The notes beneath the pieces are model-generated. The model was given only the letters and a program-made list of their open reading frames with translations. It was not told where the DNA came from and searched no databases. Position numbers and translations under genes: made by a program. From contig ONEZ01000014.1 in assembly GCA_900316995.1 (NCBI GenBank), positions 1 through 55,776 on the forward strand: a stretch of 55,776 nucleotides of DNA. Direction: 5' to 3'. Of this stretch, positions 27,084-36,780 are shown piece by piece (position 1 is the first letter of the stretch; each line of letters starts with the position of its first letter). The DNA is from an uncultured Bacteroidales bacterium. Its GTDB lineage: Bacteria > Bacteroidota > Bacteroidia > Bacteroidales > Paludibacteraceae.

Positions 27084-28616
27084 TTACCGCCAGTCTCCGT
27101 TTTCTTTTATTAGGTCTATTAGTGCTTCAACCGCCTCTTCCTGTGGGATGTTCCTCTTGACCAGTGTCTGGCCTTTGTAGAGGCTTATATGGTCTGGTGA
27201 TGCTCCCACATAGCCGTAGTCTGCATCCGCCATCTCACCAGGGCCGTTCACTATACAGCCCATAATGCCTATTTTAAGATGAGAGAGATGTCCGGTAGCC
27301 TCCTTTATGCGGGCTATAGTGCCCTCTATGTCAAACAGAGTGCGGCCGCAGCTTGGACATGAGATGTATTCTGTCTTGCTCATGCGAGCCCTTGAAGCCT
27401 GCAAAATGGTGAGCATAAGCTCTTGCAAGGTGGCGTCGTCCACACCGTCTGCAGTGATACGGATTCCGTCTCCAAGGCCATCCACAAAGAAAGGACCAAG
27501 CTCGCACGATGCGGTTACTATGAGCCTCTCAAAAGGCATCTTACCGTAATGTCGGCTGAGTACCACTGGAGCGTTATTGCCTTCTGCTGCAAGTTTTGCA
27601 AAAAAGAGCCTACCCTCGCCAAGAGCGTTCTCATGGGTGAGCCTGCACTCAATAACCCCGTTAGGAACTACATCTGACGTGGTGAGCACTACTGGCACCT
27701 GACCGTCACCGTATTCACCCACTCTGACACTTTCTCTGCGTTTATACTTAAACGGGTCAATGTTAAGTCCTGTTTCAGGCAGCAGTGGAGCCTTGGCCTT
27801 CTTTTCTATGAAACGTACAATCTCCTTTGCCACAGGTATCTCTTTTTCAGGGGCTTCACTCAGTGATACTCTGATTGTGTCGCCTATGCCGTCGCTAAGA
27901 AGCGTACCTATTCCTACGGCGCTCTTTACCCTTCCCTCATAGTCATTACCTGCCTCAGTAACACCAAGGTGCAGAGGGTAGTCCATACCCTCATTGTGCA
28001 TGGTTTCAGACATAAGTCTTACTGTATGAACCATGACCCTCACGTTTGATGCCTTTACAGAGATTACCACGTTGCTGAAATTTTGCTCCTTGCATATTCT
28101 CAGATACTCCATGCAGCTTTCAACCATCCCCTCTGGTGTATCGCCGTAGCGGTCAAGAATACGCTTACTGAGAGAACCATGGTTCACACCAAGTCTTATG
28201 GCGGTGTTGTTCTCTTTGCATAGCTCTATGAAAGCTGTAAACTTCTCCTTGGCCTCTTGATATGTCTGGGCAAAATTGCCAGGGTTTATTCTAACTTTCT
28301 CTATGTGTCTGGCGGCTTCAAATGCAGCTTTAGGATTAAAATGGACATCCGCCACAAGTGGAATATGACTAAAGCCTAAGATGTTAAGCTCTCTTCTGAT
28401 ATTAGCCATATTGGCGGCCTCTTTCTCTCCTTGCGTTGTGAGGCGTACCATCTGACCTCCAGCCTCAATAACCCTTACAGCCTGCGCCACACACGCCATT
28501 GTGTCATTGGTTGACGTGTTTAGCATTGACTGCACACGAATAGGAGCCTTACCTCCAAGGGTTAAGGCTCCTATATTTACACATTGTGTGTTATTTCGCT
28601 TATAGTTGATTTGCAT
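27084..28616 (-). CDS. ispG: 4-hydroxy-3-methylbut-2-enyl diphosphate synthase
   Basis: 510 residues. IspG makes HMBPP from MEcPP in the MEP isoprenoid pathway with a 4Fe-4S cluster. The TIM-barrel part starts APIRVQSMLNTSTNDT; the cluster ligands are in YISCPSCGRTLFDIEG and GIMGCIVNGPGEMADADYG near the C-terminus. Between them sits an extra domain absent in E. coli IspG (372 residues), as usual for the three-domain form of Bacteroidota and plants. The frame is open to 28667, but that overlaps the aquaporin gene; ATG 28616 lies 13 bases after the aquaporin stop and gives the normal N-terminus MQINYKRNN. Confidence 0.94.
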   Translation of the reverse strand: MQINYKRNNTQCVNIGALTLGGKAPIRVQSMLNTSTNDTMACVAQAVRVIEAGGQMVRLTTQGEKEAANMANIRRELNILGFSHIPLVADVHFNPKAAFEAARHIEKVRINPGNFAQTYQEAKEKFTAFIELCKENNTAIRLGVNHGSLSKRILDRYGDTPEGMVESCMEYLRICKEQNFSNVVISVKASNVRVMVHTVRLMSETMHNEGMDYPLHLGVTEAGNDYEGRVKSAVGIGTLLSDGIGDTIRVSLSEAPEKEIPVAKEIVRFIEKKAKAPLLPETGLNIDPFKYKRRESVRVGEYGDGQVPVVLTTSDVVPNGVIECRLTHENALGEGRLFFAKLAAEGNNAPVVLSRHYGKMPFERLIVTASCELGPFFVDGLGDGIRITADGVDDATLQELMLTILQASRARMSKTEYISCPSCGRTLFDIEGTIARIKEATGHLSHLKIGIMGCIVNGPGEMADADYGYVGASPDHISLYKGQTLVKRNIPQEEAVEALIDLIKENGDWR

Positions 28617-28629
28617 CACACGTAAGTTA

Positions 28630-29313
28630 TTACTCTTTCTCAAGATAACGATAAAGCAGACCTGCAAGAGCTGCGCCTACAAGTGGAGCAACAATGAAGA
28701 GCCAGAGCTGTGGCAATGCGTATGCGCTATCAGCAAAAATTGCCTGGCTGATAGAACGTGCAGGGTTTACAGATGTATTTGTAAGAGGTATGCTTATAAG
28801 GTGGATAAGTGTAAGAGTAAGACCTATTGCCAAACCGCCAAAGCCTGCAGCGGCACGTTTCTCTGTAGCACCAAGTATTACAATAAGGAAGATGAATGTA
28901 AGAAGGCACTCAACTGTGAAAGCGCCACATGCGCTAACCTGGAAATAGTTTGCAGCACCAGCAAAAGCCTCACCGTAACCGTTGGCTGCGAATCCGCCAA
29001 TCTCCATGTTAGCTGCTTTTGCAACTCCAAACAGAACTGCAGCAGCTGCAATGCCACCAAGAACCTGAGAGCACATATAACCGCACATATCCTTTGCACT
29101 CATTCTGCCAGCTGCAAAAACGCCCAATGAAACGGCAGGATTAAGGTGTGCGCCTGAGATATGGCCAATGCCGTATGCCATAGCCACTACTGTAAGACCA
29201 AAAGCTAGTGCAACTCCAAGAAAACCTACTGCGCCACCTGCAAATATTGCAGTACCGCAACCACCAAGTACAAGCACAAATGTACCGATGAATTCACATA
29301 AATACTTTTTCAT
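28630..29313 (-). CDS. aquaporin (MIP family channel)
   Basis: 227 residues with six membrane helices. Both half-helix signatures are present: HLNPAVS with NPA at residues 58-60 and SVNPARS with NPA at 183-185. The arginine after the second NPA and a histidine on helix 5 (near LTLTLIHLISIP) match the water-selective AqpZ branch rather than glycerol facilitators. Inner-membrane water channel. It lies upstream of ispG on the same strand with a 13-base gap; the pairing has no obvious functional meaning. Confidence 0.92.
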   Translation of the reverse strand: MKKYLCEFIGTFVLVLGGCGTAIFAGGAVGFLGVALAFGLTVVAMAYGIGHISGAHLNPAVSLGVFAAGRMSAKDMCGYMCSQVLGGIAAAAVLFGVAKAANMEIGGFAANGYGEAFAGAANYFQVSACGAFTVECLLTFIFLIVILGATEKRAAAGFGGLAIGLTLTLIHLISIPLTNTSVNPARSISQAIFADSAYALPQLWLFIVAPLVGAALAGLLYRYLEKE

Positions 29314-29395
29314 AACAATTAGTTTTAGTTTTTAATGATAGGCAAATTTAAGAATTTTTAGTAATAAAAGTTAATAAATGTTCATTAAAAATAAT

Positions 29396-30682
29396 TTATA
29401 ATGCGTCAACAATGGTTGAAAGGCGGTTTGAGAGGGAACCTTTTATCAAAATTGTAACATTTTTTAGCGGATTGGAGGCAAGATGCTCCTTTAAGGCGGT
29501 TACATTATCAAAGTATTTGTAGCCGCTGCTTGCTTCACGGAATATATGTCCCACAAAGATAACATCATCTATACCGCTCTCTTTAAGAAGCTCCACAATC
29601 TTCCTGTGCTCGTTAAGGCTCTCTGCTCCTATCTCACCCATATCTCCCAGAATACACATCTTACCATGCATATCCAGCTGTGCAAAGTTGCGTATGGCGG
29701 CTGCCATGCTGGTTGGGTTTGCATTGTAAGCGTCAACTATAAGAGTGTTAAAATTAGTCTTTACAAGCTGGGAGCGGTTATTTGTTGGTGTGTAAGCCTC
29801 AATAGCGCTCCTCACATCAGATAGAGGCACGTCAAAAAAGCGACCTACGCATACAGCGGCAAGCACATTAGGCAGGTTATATACGCCTATAAGGTGAGTC
29901 TTAATCTCAGTGCTTTGATCAAAACACTTCACCTTTACACTTATAAAAGGAGATGAGGCCTCACTTGTAAGTTCTCCGCTCACATAATTTGTATCGCAGT
30001 CTGATGAGCCGTAGCCTATTGTTCTAAGCCCCGATGCCATCTCTGTAAGATCTGCGCTGTCTGTTAGCAAAAACGCCATTCCACCGTGGGAACGCAGATA
30101 GTCATAAAGCTCTCCCTTTGTTTTTTTCACCCCTTCAAAACTGCCAAATCCTTCAAGGTGTACACGCCCCACATTTGTAATAAGTCCGTAATCCGGCTGG
30201 GCTATGTTTACAAGGGCGGCAATCTCCCCTGGGTGGTTCGCCCCCATCTCTATTACAGCCATTTTGTGCTGCGGTGTAAGGCGAAGCAGAGTAAGCGGAA
30301 CTCCTATATGGTTGTTAAGATTTCCTTGTGTGTAGAGCACATTGCCTTTTTTTGAAAGCACGGCGCTCACAAGCTCCTTGGTTGTGGTCTTGCCATTTGA
30401 GCCTGTGATTCCTATAATGGTGGTACCCAAAGTCTTACGATGCCAAGCTGCAAGTTCTTGCAATGCCTTCAATACATCTTTCACTAATATGAAACGGTCA
30501 TCCGCAGCTACTTTTGTATCATCAACAACAGCATATCTACAGCCTTTCTCCAAAGCGCTCAAAGCATATTGATTCCCGTCAAAACTGGCTCCTTTAAGTG
30601 CAAAAAACATTGAGCCTTCAGGGCAGTTCCTGCTATCAGTTGTAACTGCACCGCACTCTAAGAATTTCTGATATAGTTCCAT
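29396..30682 (-). CDS. murF: UDP-N-acetylmuramoyl-tripeptide--D-alanyl-D-alanine ligase
   Basis: 428 residues. MurF adds D-Ala-D-Ala to complete the peptidoglycan precursor. The ATP-binding GITGSNGKTTTKE is at residues 91-103; NNHIGVPLTLLRL, EMGANHPGEIA, and the C-terminal VDAYNANPTSM (D-x-Y-N-A-N-P) are typical Mur ligase motifs. It stands alone here rather than in a division cluster, as is common in Bacteroidota. A minus-strand -7 box TAACTTTG lies at 30727-30720. Confidence 0.95.
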   Translation of the reverse strand: MELYQKFLECGAVTTDSRNCPEGSMFFALKGASFDGNQYALSALEKGCRYAVVDDTKVAADDRFILVKDVLKALQELAAWHRKTLGTTIIGITGSNGKTTTKELVSAVLSKKGNVLYTQGNLNNHIGVPLTLLRLTPQHKMAVIEMGANHPGEIAALVNIAQPDYGLITNVGRVHLEGFGSFEGVKKTKGELYDYLRSHGGMAFLLTDSADLTEMASGLRTIGYGSSDCDTNYVSGELTSEASSPFISVKVKCFDQSTEIKTHLIGVYNLPNVLAAVCVGRFFDVPLSDVRSAIEAYTPTNNRSQLVKTNFNTLIVDAYNANPTSMAAAIRNFAQLDMHGKMCILGDMGEIGAESLNEHRKIVELLKESGIDDVIFVGHIFREASSGYKYFDNVTALKEHLASNPLKNVTILIKGSLSNRLSTIVDAL

Positions 30683-30716
30683 CTTTTTAATGTGTAAATG
30701 GTATAAAAATTAAATA

Positions 30717-30747
30717 TTGCAAAGTTATACAAAAATAGTTACCTTTA
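30717..30747. promoter_or_regulatory. divergent promoter region of murF and the DUF6242 gene
   Basis: Minus strand: TAACTTTG at 30727-30720, a full -7 match for murF. Plus strand: TACCTTTA at 30740-30747 (one mismatch) with TTG at 30717-30719, gap 20. The two promoters face away from each other and overlap. Confidence 0.5.
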
Positions 30748-30776
30748 CACCCAAATTTGAGTCATATAAACCAGCT

Positions 30777-32114
30777 ATGAGGAATAATTTAATTAAAATA
30801 TCATTTTTTACACTGTTTGTGGTGCTGTTAGCCACTGTAAGCTGCTCAAGCGGCAAGAAATCATCAGACGCCACCATCAAGACTTTTACATTTGGGGCTT
30901 GTAACGCAGCGCCGGATCTTACACTGAAAAAATATTACATTGACAGCATCGCCGGAACTATAAAAAACACAGATTCCATAAACTACACCTCAAACATAAC
31001 CAAGGTGTTTCCTGTTATGACGTTTAAGGTGACCCCGTCTGAAATAAGGATTAATGATGTGGCTTGGAACAGGACAGATTCAATTGACGCCACATCTCCT
31101 TTCAAACTCACCATTGTTGCGCCAAACGGCAAGAACATTAAAGATTATATGGTAACTGTTAACAAGCACACGGTGAACCCTGATTCTATTGTATGGACAA
31201 AATTAGAGCACAATCTGCCTGACGGCTTTGAGAACGCAAAGGTTTTTGACTGCTATGATGACTTTGTGTTTGTGGGAAAGAAGTCTGATAAGATAGATGT
31301 ATATTCCAGTATAGACGGCAAGTCATGGAGTGAGGTTGTCACAGGTCTTGATTTGGTCGTGGACCCTATGTCGGGCTACGTGCCTCAGGGCTCTGCACTT
31401 GAAGACTCCATATATGTTCTTGGGTATAATTATGACGCCCTTTATGTGTTTGACCGTTCAGGTAAGGCTTTTGTAAAGATTGCAGATTTCACCGGATATG
31501 ACGTTGAGGCTATTTTAGGCGAGTATAAGACTGAACTTCTTATTCTTGCCAAGAAAGATGAGAAGCCTGTAATTCTCTCATATCATGACGGCATGCTTAC
31601 AGTGAAAGACAGTTCTCTACCTCCTTCATTTCCTGTTGGTGGAGAGTTCTCCCCTGTGATGGTGAAGTATGACATGCGTTCTTCATTTAATGTGGAGTCA
31701 ATGTTTATAGTTGGCGGTTTACTTGCTAACGGTTCCCCCTCTGAAGGTGTTCATGCCACTGATAACGGCTGGTACTGGTCAAATGTTGTTAAATCTCCTG
31801 CACCTGTCTATTTTACTGGAGTGAGGCAAACTGCTGCGGTGTTCTATGCAAGGTATCTCTTTACTTTTGGCGGTATTACAGAAATTCTTTCGCCCATGTT
31901 TCTGGATATGCAGGTGAGCTATGACAATGGCTTTACATGGGATGACGCCATGAGTTACCAGCAGCTACCGGCAGGATTCTCTCCAAAATACGGCATCAGT
32001 GCTTTAGCAGACAATAGTGATAATATCTACCTGTTTGGCGGTTATGATGAAAATGACCGGTATAAGATTGAAATATACAAGGGTAGAATGAACTCCGTTG
32101 ACTTTAAAAAATAA
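30777..32114 (+). CDS. DUF6242-type lipoprotein
   Basis: 445 residues. A lipobox LLATVSCSSGKK gives lipidation at C24. An N-terminal beta-sandwich (PVMTFKVTPSEIRINDV, then TIVAPNGKNIKDYMVTVNK) is followed by a kelch-like propeller with recurring blades: DGKSWSEVV, MFIVGGLLANGSPSEGVHAT, DNGWYWSN, YLFTFGGI, DNGFTWDDAM and YLFGGYDENDRYKIEIYKGR. This fits DUF6242 proteins of Bacteroidales, function unknown, probably on the cell surface or periplasmic face. The frame opens at 30717, but ATG 30777 starts the signal peptide. Confidence 0.8.
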   Translation: MRNNLIKISFFTLFVVLLATVSCSSGKKSSDATIKTFTFGACNAAPDLTLKKYYIDSIAGTIKNTDSINYTSNITKVFPVMTFKVTPSEIRINDVAWNRTDSIDATSPFKLTIVAPNGKNIKDYMVTVNKHTVNPDSIVWTKLEHNLPDGFENAKVFDCYDDFVFVGKKSDKIDVYSSIDGKSWSEVVTGLDLVVDPMSGYVPQGSALEDSIYVLGYNYDALYVFDRSGKAFVKIADFTGYDVEAILGEYKTELLILAKKDEKPVILSYHDGMLTVKDSSLPPSFPVGGEFSPVMVKYDMRSSFNVESMFIVGGLLANGSPSEGVHATDNGWYWSNVVKSPAPVYFTGVRQTAAVFYARYLFTFGGITEILSPMFLDMQVSYDNGFTWDDAMSYQQLPAGFSPKYGISALADNSDNIYLFGGYDENDRYKIEIYKGRMNSVDFKK

Positions 32115-32125
32115 CATACCGCCCT

Positions 32126-32548
32126 ATGAGAGTGCTCTTTCCAGGGTCATTCAACCCTTTCACCATAGGCCATAAAAACATTGTAGATAGAGCTTTGAAA
32201 CTCTTTGACAGTGTGGTGGTAGCGGTTGGTGTGAATAGTGAAAAAAATGAGAACGCCACTGGCGCAACCCTTAGGGCTGAGCATATAAGGGCCATCTATA
32301 AAGACGAACCTAAAGTAGAGGTTATAAGTTACAATACTCTAACCGCCAATGTGGTGAAAGAGTATGACATTGACTGCATAATACGTGGCATACGCAATGC
32401 CGCAGACCTTGAGTATGAGAATGAGATAACTCGTGTAAACTACACTGTGTTTGGGGTTGAAACCATCTACATGCTTGCAGACCCTCAGCTAAAGGAGGTC
32501 TCCTCAACCGTTGCCCGTGAACTTCACAAGTACGGGGTGGAAATTTAG
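32126..32548 (+). CDS. coaD: phosphopantetheine adenylyltransferase
   Basis: 140 residues. CoaD forms dephospho-CoA from phosphopantetheine and ATP, the fourth step of CoA synthesis. The nucleotidyltransferase T-x-G-H motif is in FPGSFNPFTIGHKN (H16), and IIRGIRNAADLEYE and VSSTVARELHKYG are the other conserved blocks. It is 10-20 residues shorter at the C-terminus than E. coli CoaD. Overlaps the convergent nucleoside kinase gene by four bases. Confidence 0.94.
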   Translation: MRVLFPGSFNPFTIGHKNIVDRALKLFDSVVVAVGVNSEKNENATGATLRAEHIRAIYKDEPKVEVISYNTLTANVVKEYDIDCIIRGIRNAADLEYENEITRVNYTVFGVETIYMLADPQLKEVSSTVARELHKYGVEI

Positions 32549-34173
32549 TACTTAAACCCGCTGCCGCCAAGGAACTCACGCAGAAGCGATGTGGCTGGTA
32601 TGGAGCTGAACGGTATGGGCTTTATAAAATTGAGTAGCCTTAAGAGGCGGTGCGCCACAGGGTAGGCATCGCTGTAGTGCGGCACCTCTAAAAGAATAGG
32701 CTCCGCTTGGCGGCGTATGGCGGCAAGTTCAAACAGCAGTGAAGAGTTGAAAATTTCATCTACGCTCTCCTGAAACGGTTCAATCCATTTCTTTTCCCCA
32801 CGGCGTACACTCGGCCAGCGTAAAATGGTGTCCTCTGCGCTGTAGCAGCGGTATTTGTAGTCTCTGATTATGCGGCGTAGCAGTCTGGTGTCATCAGCTG
32901 GGATACAGTTATGGTTATTGAGTGAAAGCGTGTTAAGTGCTGATACAAAAACCTTAATAAGCGCCTCTTGCGGAAGAGATTTTGTAAGTTCAGGATTTAT
33001 TGCGTGCAACCCCTCTATAATCAATACTTCATTGCTGTTTAACTTCATCTGTATCCCTTTCTCATTCCTCTTCCCTGTCTCAAAGTTATAAACAGGGGTT
33101 TCCACCTCCTCTCCTTTTATAAGGGCTTGAATGTCTGTGTAGAAACGTTCCAAGTCAAGAGAATATAGGCTCTCAAAATCATGTTCTCCGTTTTCATCAA
33201 TTGGAGTGTCTGCTCTGTTCACAAAATAGTTGTCGAGCGAAAGGGGGATAGGTCTGACCCCCGATGCGGCAATCTGAACGCTAAGACGTTTTGAAAATGT
33301 GGTTTTACCCGATGATGACGGACCAGCTACAAGAACCACCCTGATTTTAGGATTGTTTGTCACCTTGTCTGCTATACGGACGATGTTCTTTTCATGTAGA
33401 GCCTCTGATATCTTGATAAGTATTTGAAGTTGGTCTGTGCTTATTGCGTTTATGTCTGCAATATTTGTAAGGCGTGCCTTTTGCTCCAAACTCCAGTTGT
33501 TCTTGTATGTCTGATACAGTTTAGGCATGGGTGTAATCTGTGCGGAGTCTTGAAGCAGCATACCATCATAATATGGCTGCAGGTCAAACTTCTTGAGGTA
33601 GCCGGTGGATATAACCAGCGTGCCAGGAAAATAATCCAACACGTTGTCAATGGCGTAGTATGTGGTGTAGAAATTCTTTCTGTATTTTAGAATGTCAGAC
33701 ACTGAATTCAGCCCTTTGTCTGAGAATAGTTTGATGGCGTCTTTTGTAGGTGTGGAAATATGCAGTATAGGTTTGTCAGCCTCTATAATTTCTGCCATTC
33801 TTTGCCGCAGAGAGGCTATGACTGCCTCATTTATGTGCTCTCCGTTTTTTGATACAATACAGAAGAAACCGTCACTTATTGAATGCTCCACACGTAGTGT
33901 TGCACCAGGGATTATATCATTAACAGCCTTGTTAAGAACAAGCACAAGAGAGTTCATGTAGATCATCTTCCCGTCAGTGCAGTTACGGTCAATAAACCTG
34001 ATGGTTTTATTCATGAACAGGCAGGTGTTAAGCCCCACAGGCAGGTTGTTCATAGTGGCGGCTACAATACTCTCTGAATTAGGAATGCCAGACGCTTCAA
34101 GTAGTTGAAGTATGGATGTGCCTTCTGGAACATGCACTGTCTGATTTGTGTTTGCAATAACTATGTCCAACAT
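32545..34173 (-). CDS. nucleoside (uridine-type) kinase with threonyl-tRNA-synthetase-like N-terminus
   Basis: 542 residues. The N-terminal 60 residues form a TGS-like domain (TVHVPEGTSILQLLEASG), then a ThrRS-like editing region (VEHSISDGFFCIV), then a P-loop kinase domain: VAGPSSSGKTTFSKRL near residue 288, LSLDNYFVNRADTP and FEGLHAINPELT-like VLIIEGLHAINPE. This architecture is standard for Bacteroidota proteins annotated as nucleoside kinase; the kinase part matches uridine/phosphoribulokinase-type enzymes. The role of the tRNA-synthetase-like portion is unknown. Confidence 0.88.
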   Translation of the reverse strand: MLDIVIANTNQTVHVPEGTSILQLLEASGIPNSESIVAATMNNLPVGLNTCLFMNKTIRFIDRNCTDGKMIYMNSLVLVLNKAVNDIIPGATLRVEHSISDGFFCIVSKNGEHINEAVIASLRQRMAEIIEADKPILHISTPTKDAIKLFSDKGLNSVSDILKYRKNFYTTYYAIDNVLDYFPGTLVISTGYLKKFDLQPYYDGMLLQDSAQITPMPKLYQTYKNNWSLEQKARLTNIADINAISTDQLQILIKISEALHEKNIVRIADKVTNNPKIRVVLVAGPSSSGKTTFSKRLSVQIAASGVRPIPLSLDNYFVNRADTPIDENGEHDFESLYSLDLERFYTDIQALIKGEEVETPVYNFETGKRNEKGIQMKLNSNEVLIIEGLHAINPELTKSLPQEALIKVFVSALNTLSLNNHNCIPADDTRLLRRIIRDYKYRCYSAEDTILRWPSVRRGEKKWIEPFQESVDEIFNSSLLFELAAIRRQAEPILLEVPHYSDAYPVAHRLLRLLNFIKPIPFSSIPATSLLREFLGGSGFKY

Positions 34174-34202
34174 AATGATACTTTTTTATAACTATCAACT
34201 GA

Positions 34203-34427
34203 TTACGGTACAGGGTCATAGCCGCTGCCGCCCCAAGGATGGCATCTGAGCAGCCTTTTTATGCCAAGCCATCCGCCTTTGAATATCCCGTACTTTGTAA
34301 CAGCCTCTACCATATACTGTGAGCATGTGGGAGTGTAGCGGCACGATGGTGGAAGCAGCGGAGATATGCAGGCTCGGTAAAAATAGACTGGCAGCAGGAA
34401 TATGTTTCTCAGCAGTTTTTTACACAT
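34203..34427 (-). CDS. yidD: membrane protein insertion efficiency factor YidD
   Basis: About 74 residues from ATG 34427. The full family signature is present: [20 protein letters not shown], then [11 protein letters not shown] and [17 protein letters not shown], with three conserved cysteines. An amphipathic protein that aids YidC-dependent insertion at the inner membrane. An upstream ATG at 34439 would add four residues and deepen the overlap with pssA. In most bacteria yidD neighbours rnpA; here pssA, the recX fusion and uvrA separate them. Confidence 0.92.
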   Translation of the reverse strand: MCKKLLRNIFLLPVYFYRACISPLLPPSCRYTPTCSQYMVEAVTKYGIFKGGWLGIKRLLRCHPWGGSGYDPVP

Positions 34428-35139
34428 CGTCAGTGTCAATAATCATCTTAATCCATGAGATGGTTATGTATGTGGCCATGGCTACTGCAAGACCTAAAAA
34501 GCCGCATAGCAGTATAAGAATGGCGCTAATTGCCAAAAATGCGTATTGCAGCTTGCCTCTCTCTTTGAGAGAGAACATAGGTATCTCTGACACTAAGAGG
34601 TAACATAGTGTGCCAGTGAGTATTATAAGCACAGATAGTCCTACGCCCGGACATCTCCATAGCGTGGCGAACTCAGGCCAGTCCATCCACATGAATGATG
34701 CCATGGGAGCGTTGGCTATACCTGCTATAAGAAGTGCGTTTGCCGGCGTGGGCAGACCAATGAAAGATTTGGTCTGGCGTGCGTCATTGTTAAACTTTGC
34801 GAGCCTTATTGCAGAGAATGCGGCAATTAAGAAGGCTGTGTAAGGAACGTATGTGGCGCCAAATTCTGTGACGTAAGGGTACTGCTTGAATAGCGAGAAC
34901 ATAAGGGCTGCAGGAGCCAGCCCAAAGGTAATGTCATCTGCAAGTGAATCCATATCCTTGCCAATGATAGAGTGTGCGTCAAGCAGACGTGCTAAGAATC
35001 CGTCAAAAAAGTCAAAAACCGCACCTGCCATGATGAAAATGGTGGCTGTAAATGCGTCTCCTTGCAAGGCGAACACAGTAGCCACGCAACCTGATAGCAG
35101 GTTGAGGCAGGTGACCATATTAGGTATATGTTGTTTCAT
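34420..35139 (-). CDS. pssA: CDP-diacylglycerol--serine O-phosphatidyltransferase
   Basis: 239 residues with several membrane helices. It makes phosphatidylserine, the precursor of phosphatidylethanolamine. The CDP-alcohol phosphotransferase motif D-G-x2-A-R-x8-G-x3-D-x3-D fits exactly: D46, G47, A50, R51, G60, D64 and D68. It starts within the stop of the recX-fusion gene (ATGA overlap at 35136-35139) and overlaps yidD, so the three are one operon read on the minus strand. Confidence 0.94.
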   Translation of the reverse strand: MKQHIPNMVTCLNLLSGCVATVFALQGDAFTATIFIMAGAVFDFFDGFLARLLDAHSIIGKDMDSLADDITFGLAPAALMFSLFKQYPYVTEFGATYVPYTAFLIAAFSAIRLAKFNNDARQTKSFIGLPTPANALLIAGIANAPMASFMWMDWPEFATLWRCPGVGLSVLIILTGTLCYLLVSEIPMFSLKERGKLQYAFLAISAILILLCGFLGLAVAMATYITISWIKMIIDTDDV

Positions 35140-36770
35140 AAGTTGATATTAAAGTTCTCAGGGCTTGCAGCTGGCGATTCCAGAATTTTTCCATTGGCGT
35201 CAATTCTGAAATAGGCAGGTGCATTCTTAACTCCGAACGCTTTTATAAATTCACTATTCTCTGTACTGAAAAGTATATTGTCTCTTGACTTTAGCTTTTG
35301 TGTCAGGCGGTAAATGTTCTCCGCATCGGAGTCAAGAAAAACCACCAGTACGGCGCATTTCCCTCTCCATTTCTCTGTGCGTTGCACGGCAAAATCCAAG
35401 TCAGACTGACTTTTTCCTAACATTGAATTAGCAAAAATAATAAAAATTTGCGGACTTTCAAAATCTTTGAGGTCAAGAGTTTTTCCGTCGATGCTTGTAA
35501 CGCTTGTTGTGTATGTGTAAGAACCGCTTGCTCCGGTCTCCTTAATTTTTTGAACTTGCTCTGCTATTAGTTTGTTCTCAGGGGTTTGAATGGTCTTTAG
35601 CGCACTAAGTGGCATGGTGCCTGCAAGCACATGGTGTATTATCACAAGTTCTTCAAGCGGTTTGTTAGAGGCAAGTTTTGTAACATCCTTGTATTGCTCA
35701 AACAGTACTGAGAACGCCTCCCAGTAGGCTGGGTTGTTGTATGCCACAGGCTCGTTTATGAAAAAGGCGTCGATGGCGGTGTCTGGCTGTGTGGGCCCAT
35801 ACAGATTCACCAAAATGGCGTAACTGCAATAGCGGTAGGTGGTGAAGAACGGGGATTTGTCTCCAAACTTGTACTCCAGTTCAAAGAATTCATTCTCAAT
35901 TCTCTCAGGTGTTATTTCTGAGCGGATAAGGCGGTTCAGCGCTACATCAAAGGAGTCATCAAATGCTGTGATTTTTATGTTGAGGTCATCTGGCGCAGGA
36001 TTAATGAGGCTTAGCAGCACCTCTTTGGGTGAAAAGTACGGGTTTGAAAGCTCCTGCTTTGATGGCTCTCGGTATGGTGGCAGGTTCACGTTGTATATCT
36101 TGTATGGCTCCACGTAGAGTACCCCCTTGTAGTAGCCAAGGTCAATAAGGCATTTCTGTGTGGTCTCAATTCGGGTATCCAGACTGAAGTTTCCTGCATT
36201 GTCAACCGTGCAGCTGTCAACTGCGGCTCTTGTGTGAGTGATGCCGTCCGTCTCGTAAGTGAGCACTAATTTACGCCCAGCATAATCAGGCTCCCTGCCT
36301 GTTATAAGTCCGTCAGCTTTTACAAGACCAACGTTAATCAGTACAAGCATAAGCAACATAAAACCTCTTCCTGCCATAAATCTGAGTATCCTGGCTCTGT
36401 TTTCCATGCTGCTTCTGTCTCCTTTCAGAGTTCTGGCCTTGGCCTCTGTGAGCTCTTGCCGTGTGCGTTCGTATTCAACTGGGTCTATGGCGTCAATGGC
36501 CTCCCCGATGCAATCTTCTGGCACCCTCTTTGCCCGTAACGCAAACTCTATCTTGCGCTTGCCCCATTTGCTAAAACGGAACTTGTCTGCTGCAAACGCC
36601 TTGGCGTAGCGCCTCTCATCAATGAACCCCTCTGCCACAAGCCTCTCCAGTATGTTTTCTTTCTCCTCCTCTGACGCCTCCGCTTTGCGTAGCTTCTCCT
36701 CCACATCCGCCCTGCACCGCTCCGCTGCGGAACAGTAACTCGCAAGTTTATTGTATATTTGTGTATTCAT
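35136..36770 (-). CDS. RecX-like domain fused in frame to an exported DUF5106/thioredoxin-like protein
   Basis: 544 codons in one frame. Residues 1-133 look like RecX, which modulates RecA: SYCSAAERCRADVEEKL, LVAEGFIDERRYAKAFAADK, KWGKRKIEFALRAKRV and, at 120-135, MENRARILRFMAGRGF. That last stretch runs straight into a hydrophobic segment (MLLMLVLINVGLVKADG) that makes a good signal peptide. After it come a beta-rich domain (GREPDYAGRKLVLTYETDG) and a thioredoxin-like fold (LKDFESPQIFIIFANS to FGVKNAPAYFRIDANGK) with no C-x-x-C. ATG 36407 (MENRAR) has AAAGGAGA 11 bases upstream, so the second half may be translated separately, with RecX end and signal peptide sharing codons. Confidence 0.8.
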   Translation of the reverse strand: MNTQIYNKLASYCSAAERCRADVEEKLRKAEASEEEKENILERLVAEGFIDERRYAKAFAADKFRFSKWGKRKIEFALRAKRVPEDCIGEAIDAIDPVEYERTRQELTEAKARTLKGDRSSMENRARILRFMAGRGFMLLMLVLINVGLVKADGLITGREPDYAGRKLVLTYETDGITHTRAAVDSCTVDNAGNFSLDTRIETTQKCLIDLGYYKGVLYVEPYKIYNVNLPPYREPSKQELSNPYFSPKEVLLSLINPAPDDLNIKITAFDDSFDVALNRLIRSEITPERIENEFFELEYKFGDKSPFFTTYRYCSYAILVNLYGPTQPDTAIDAFFINEPVAYNNPAYWEAFSVLFEQYKDVTKLASNKPLEELVIIHHVLAGTMPLSALKTIQTPENKLIAEQVQKIKETGASGSYTYTTSVTSIDGKTLDLKDFESPQIFIIFANSMLGKSQSDLDFAVQRTEKWRGKCAVLVVFLDSDAENIYRLTQKLKSRDNILFSTENSEFIKAFGVKNAPAYFRIDANGKILESPAASPENFNINL

Positions 36771-36780
36771 GTTTAATTCA

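Noticed and set aside
28606-29130. Plus-strand 174-codon frame opposite the aquaporin gene
   Set aside because: Cysteine-rich nonsense in the antisense of a clear MIP channel with both NPA motifs.
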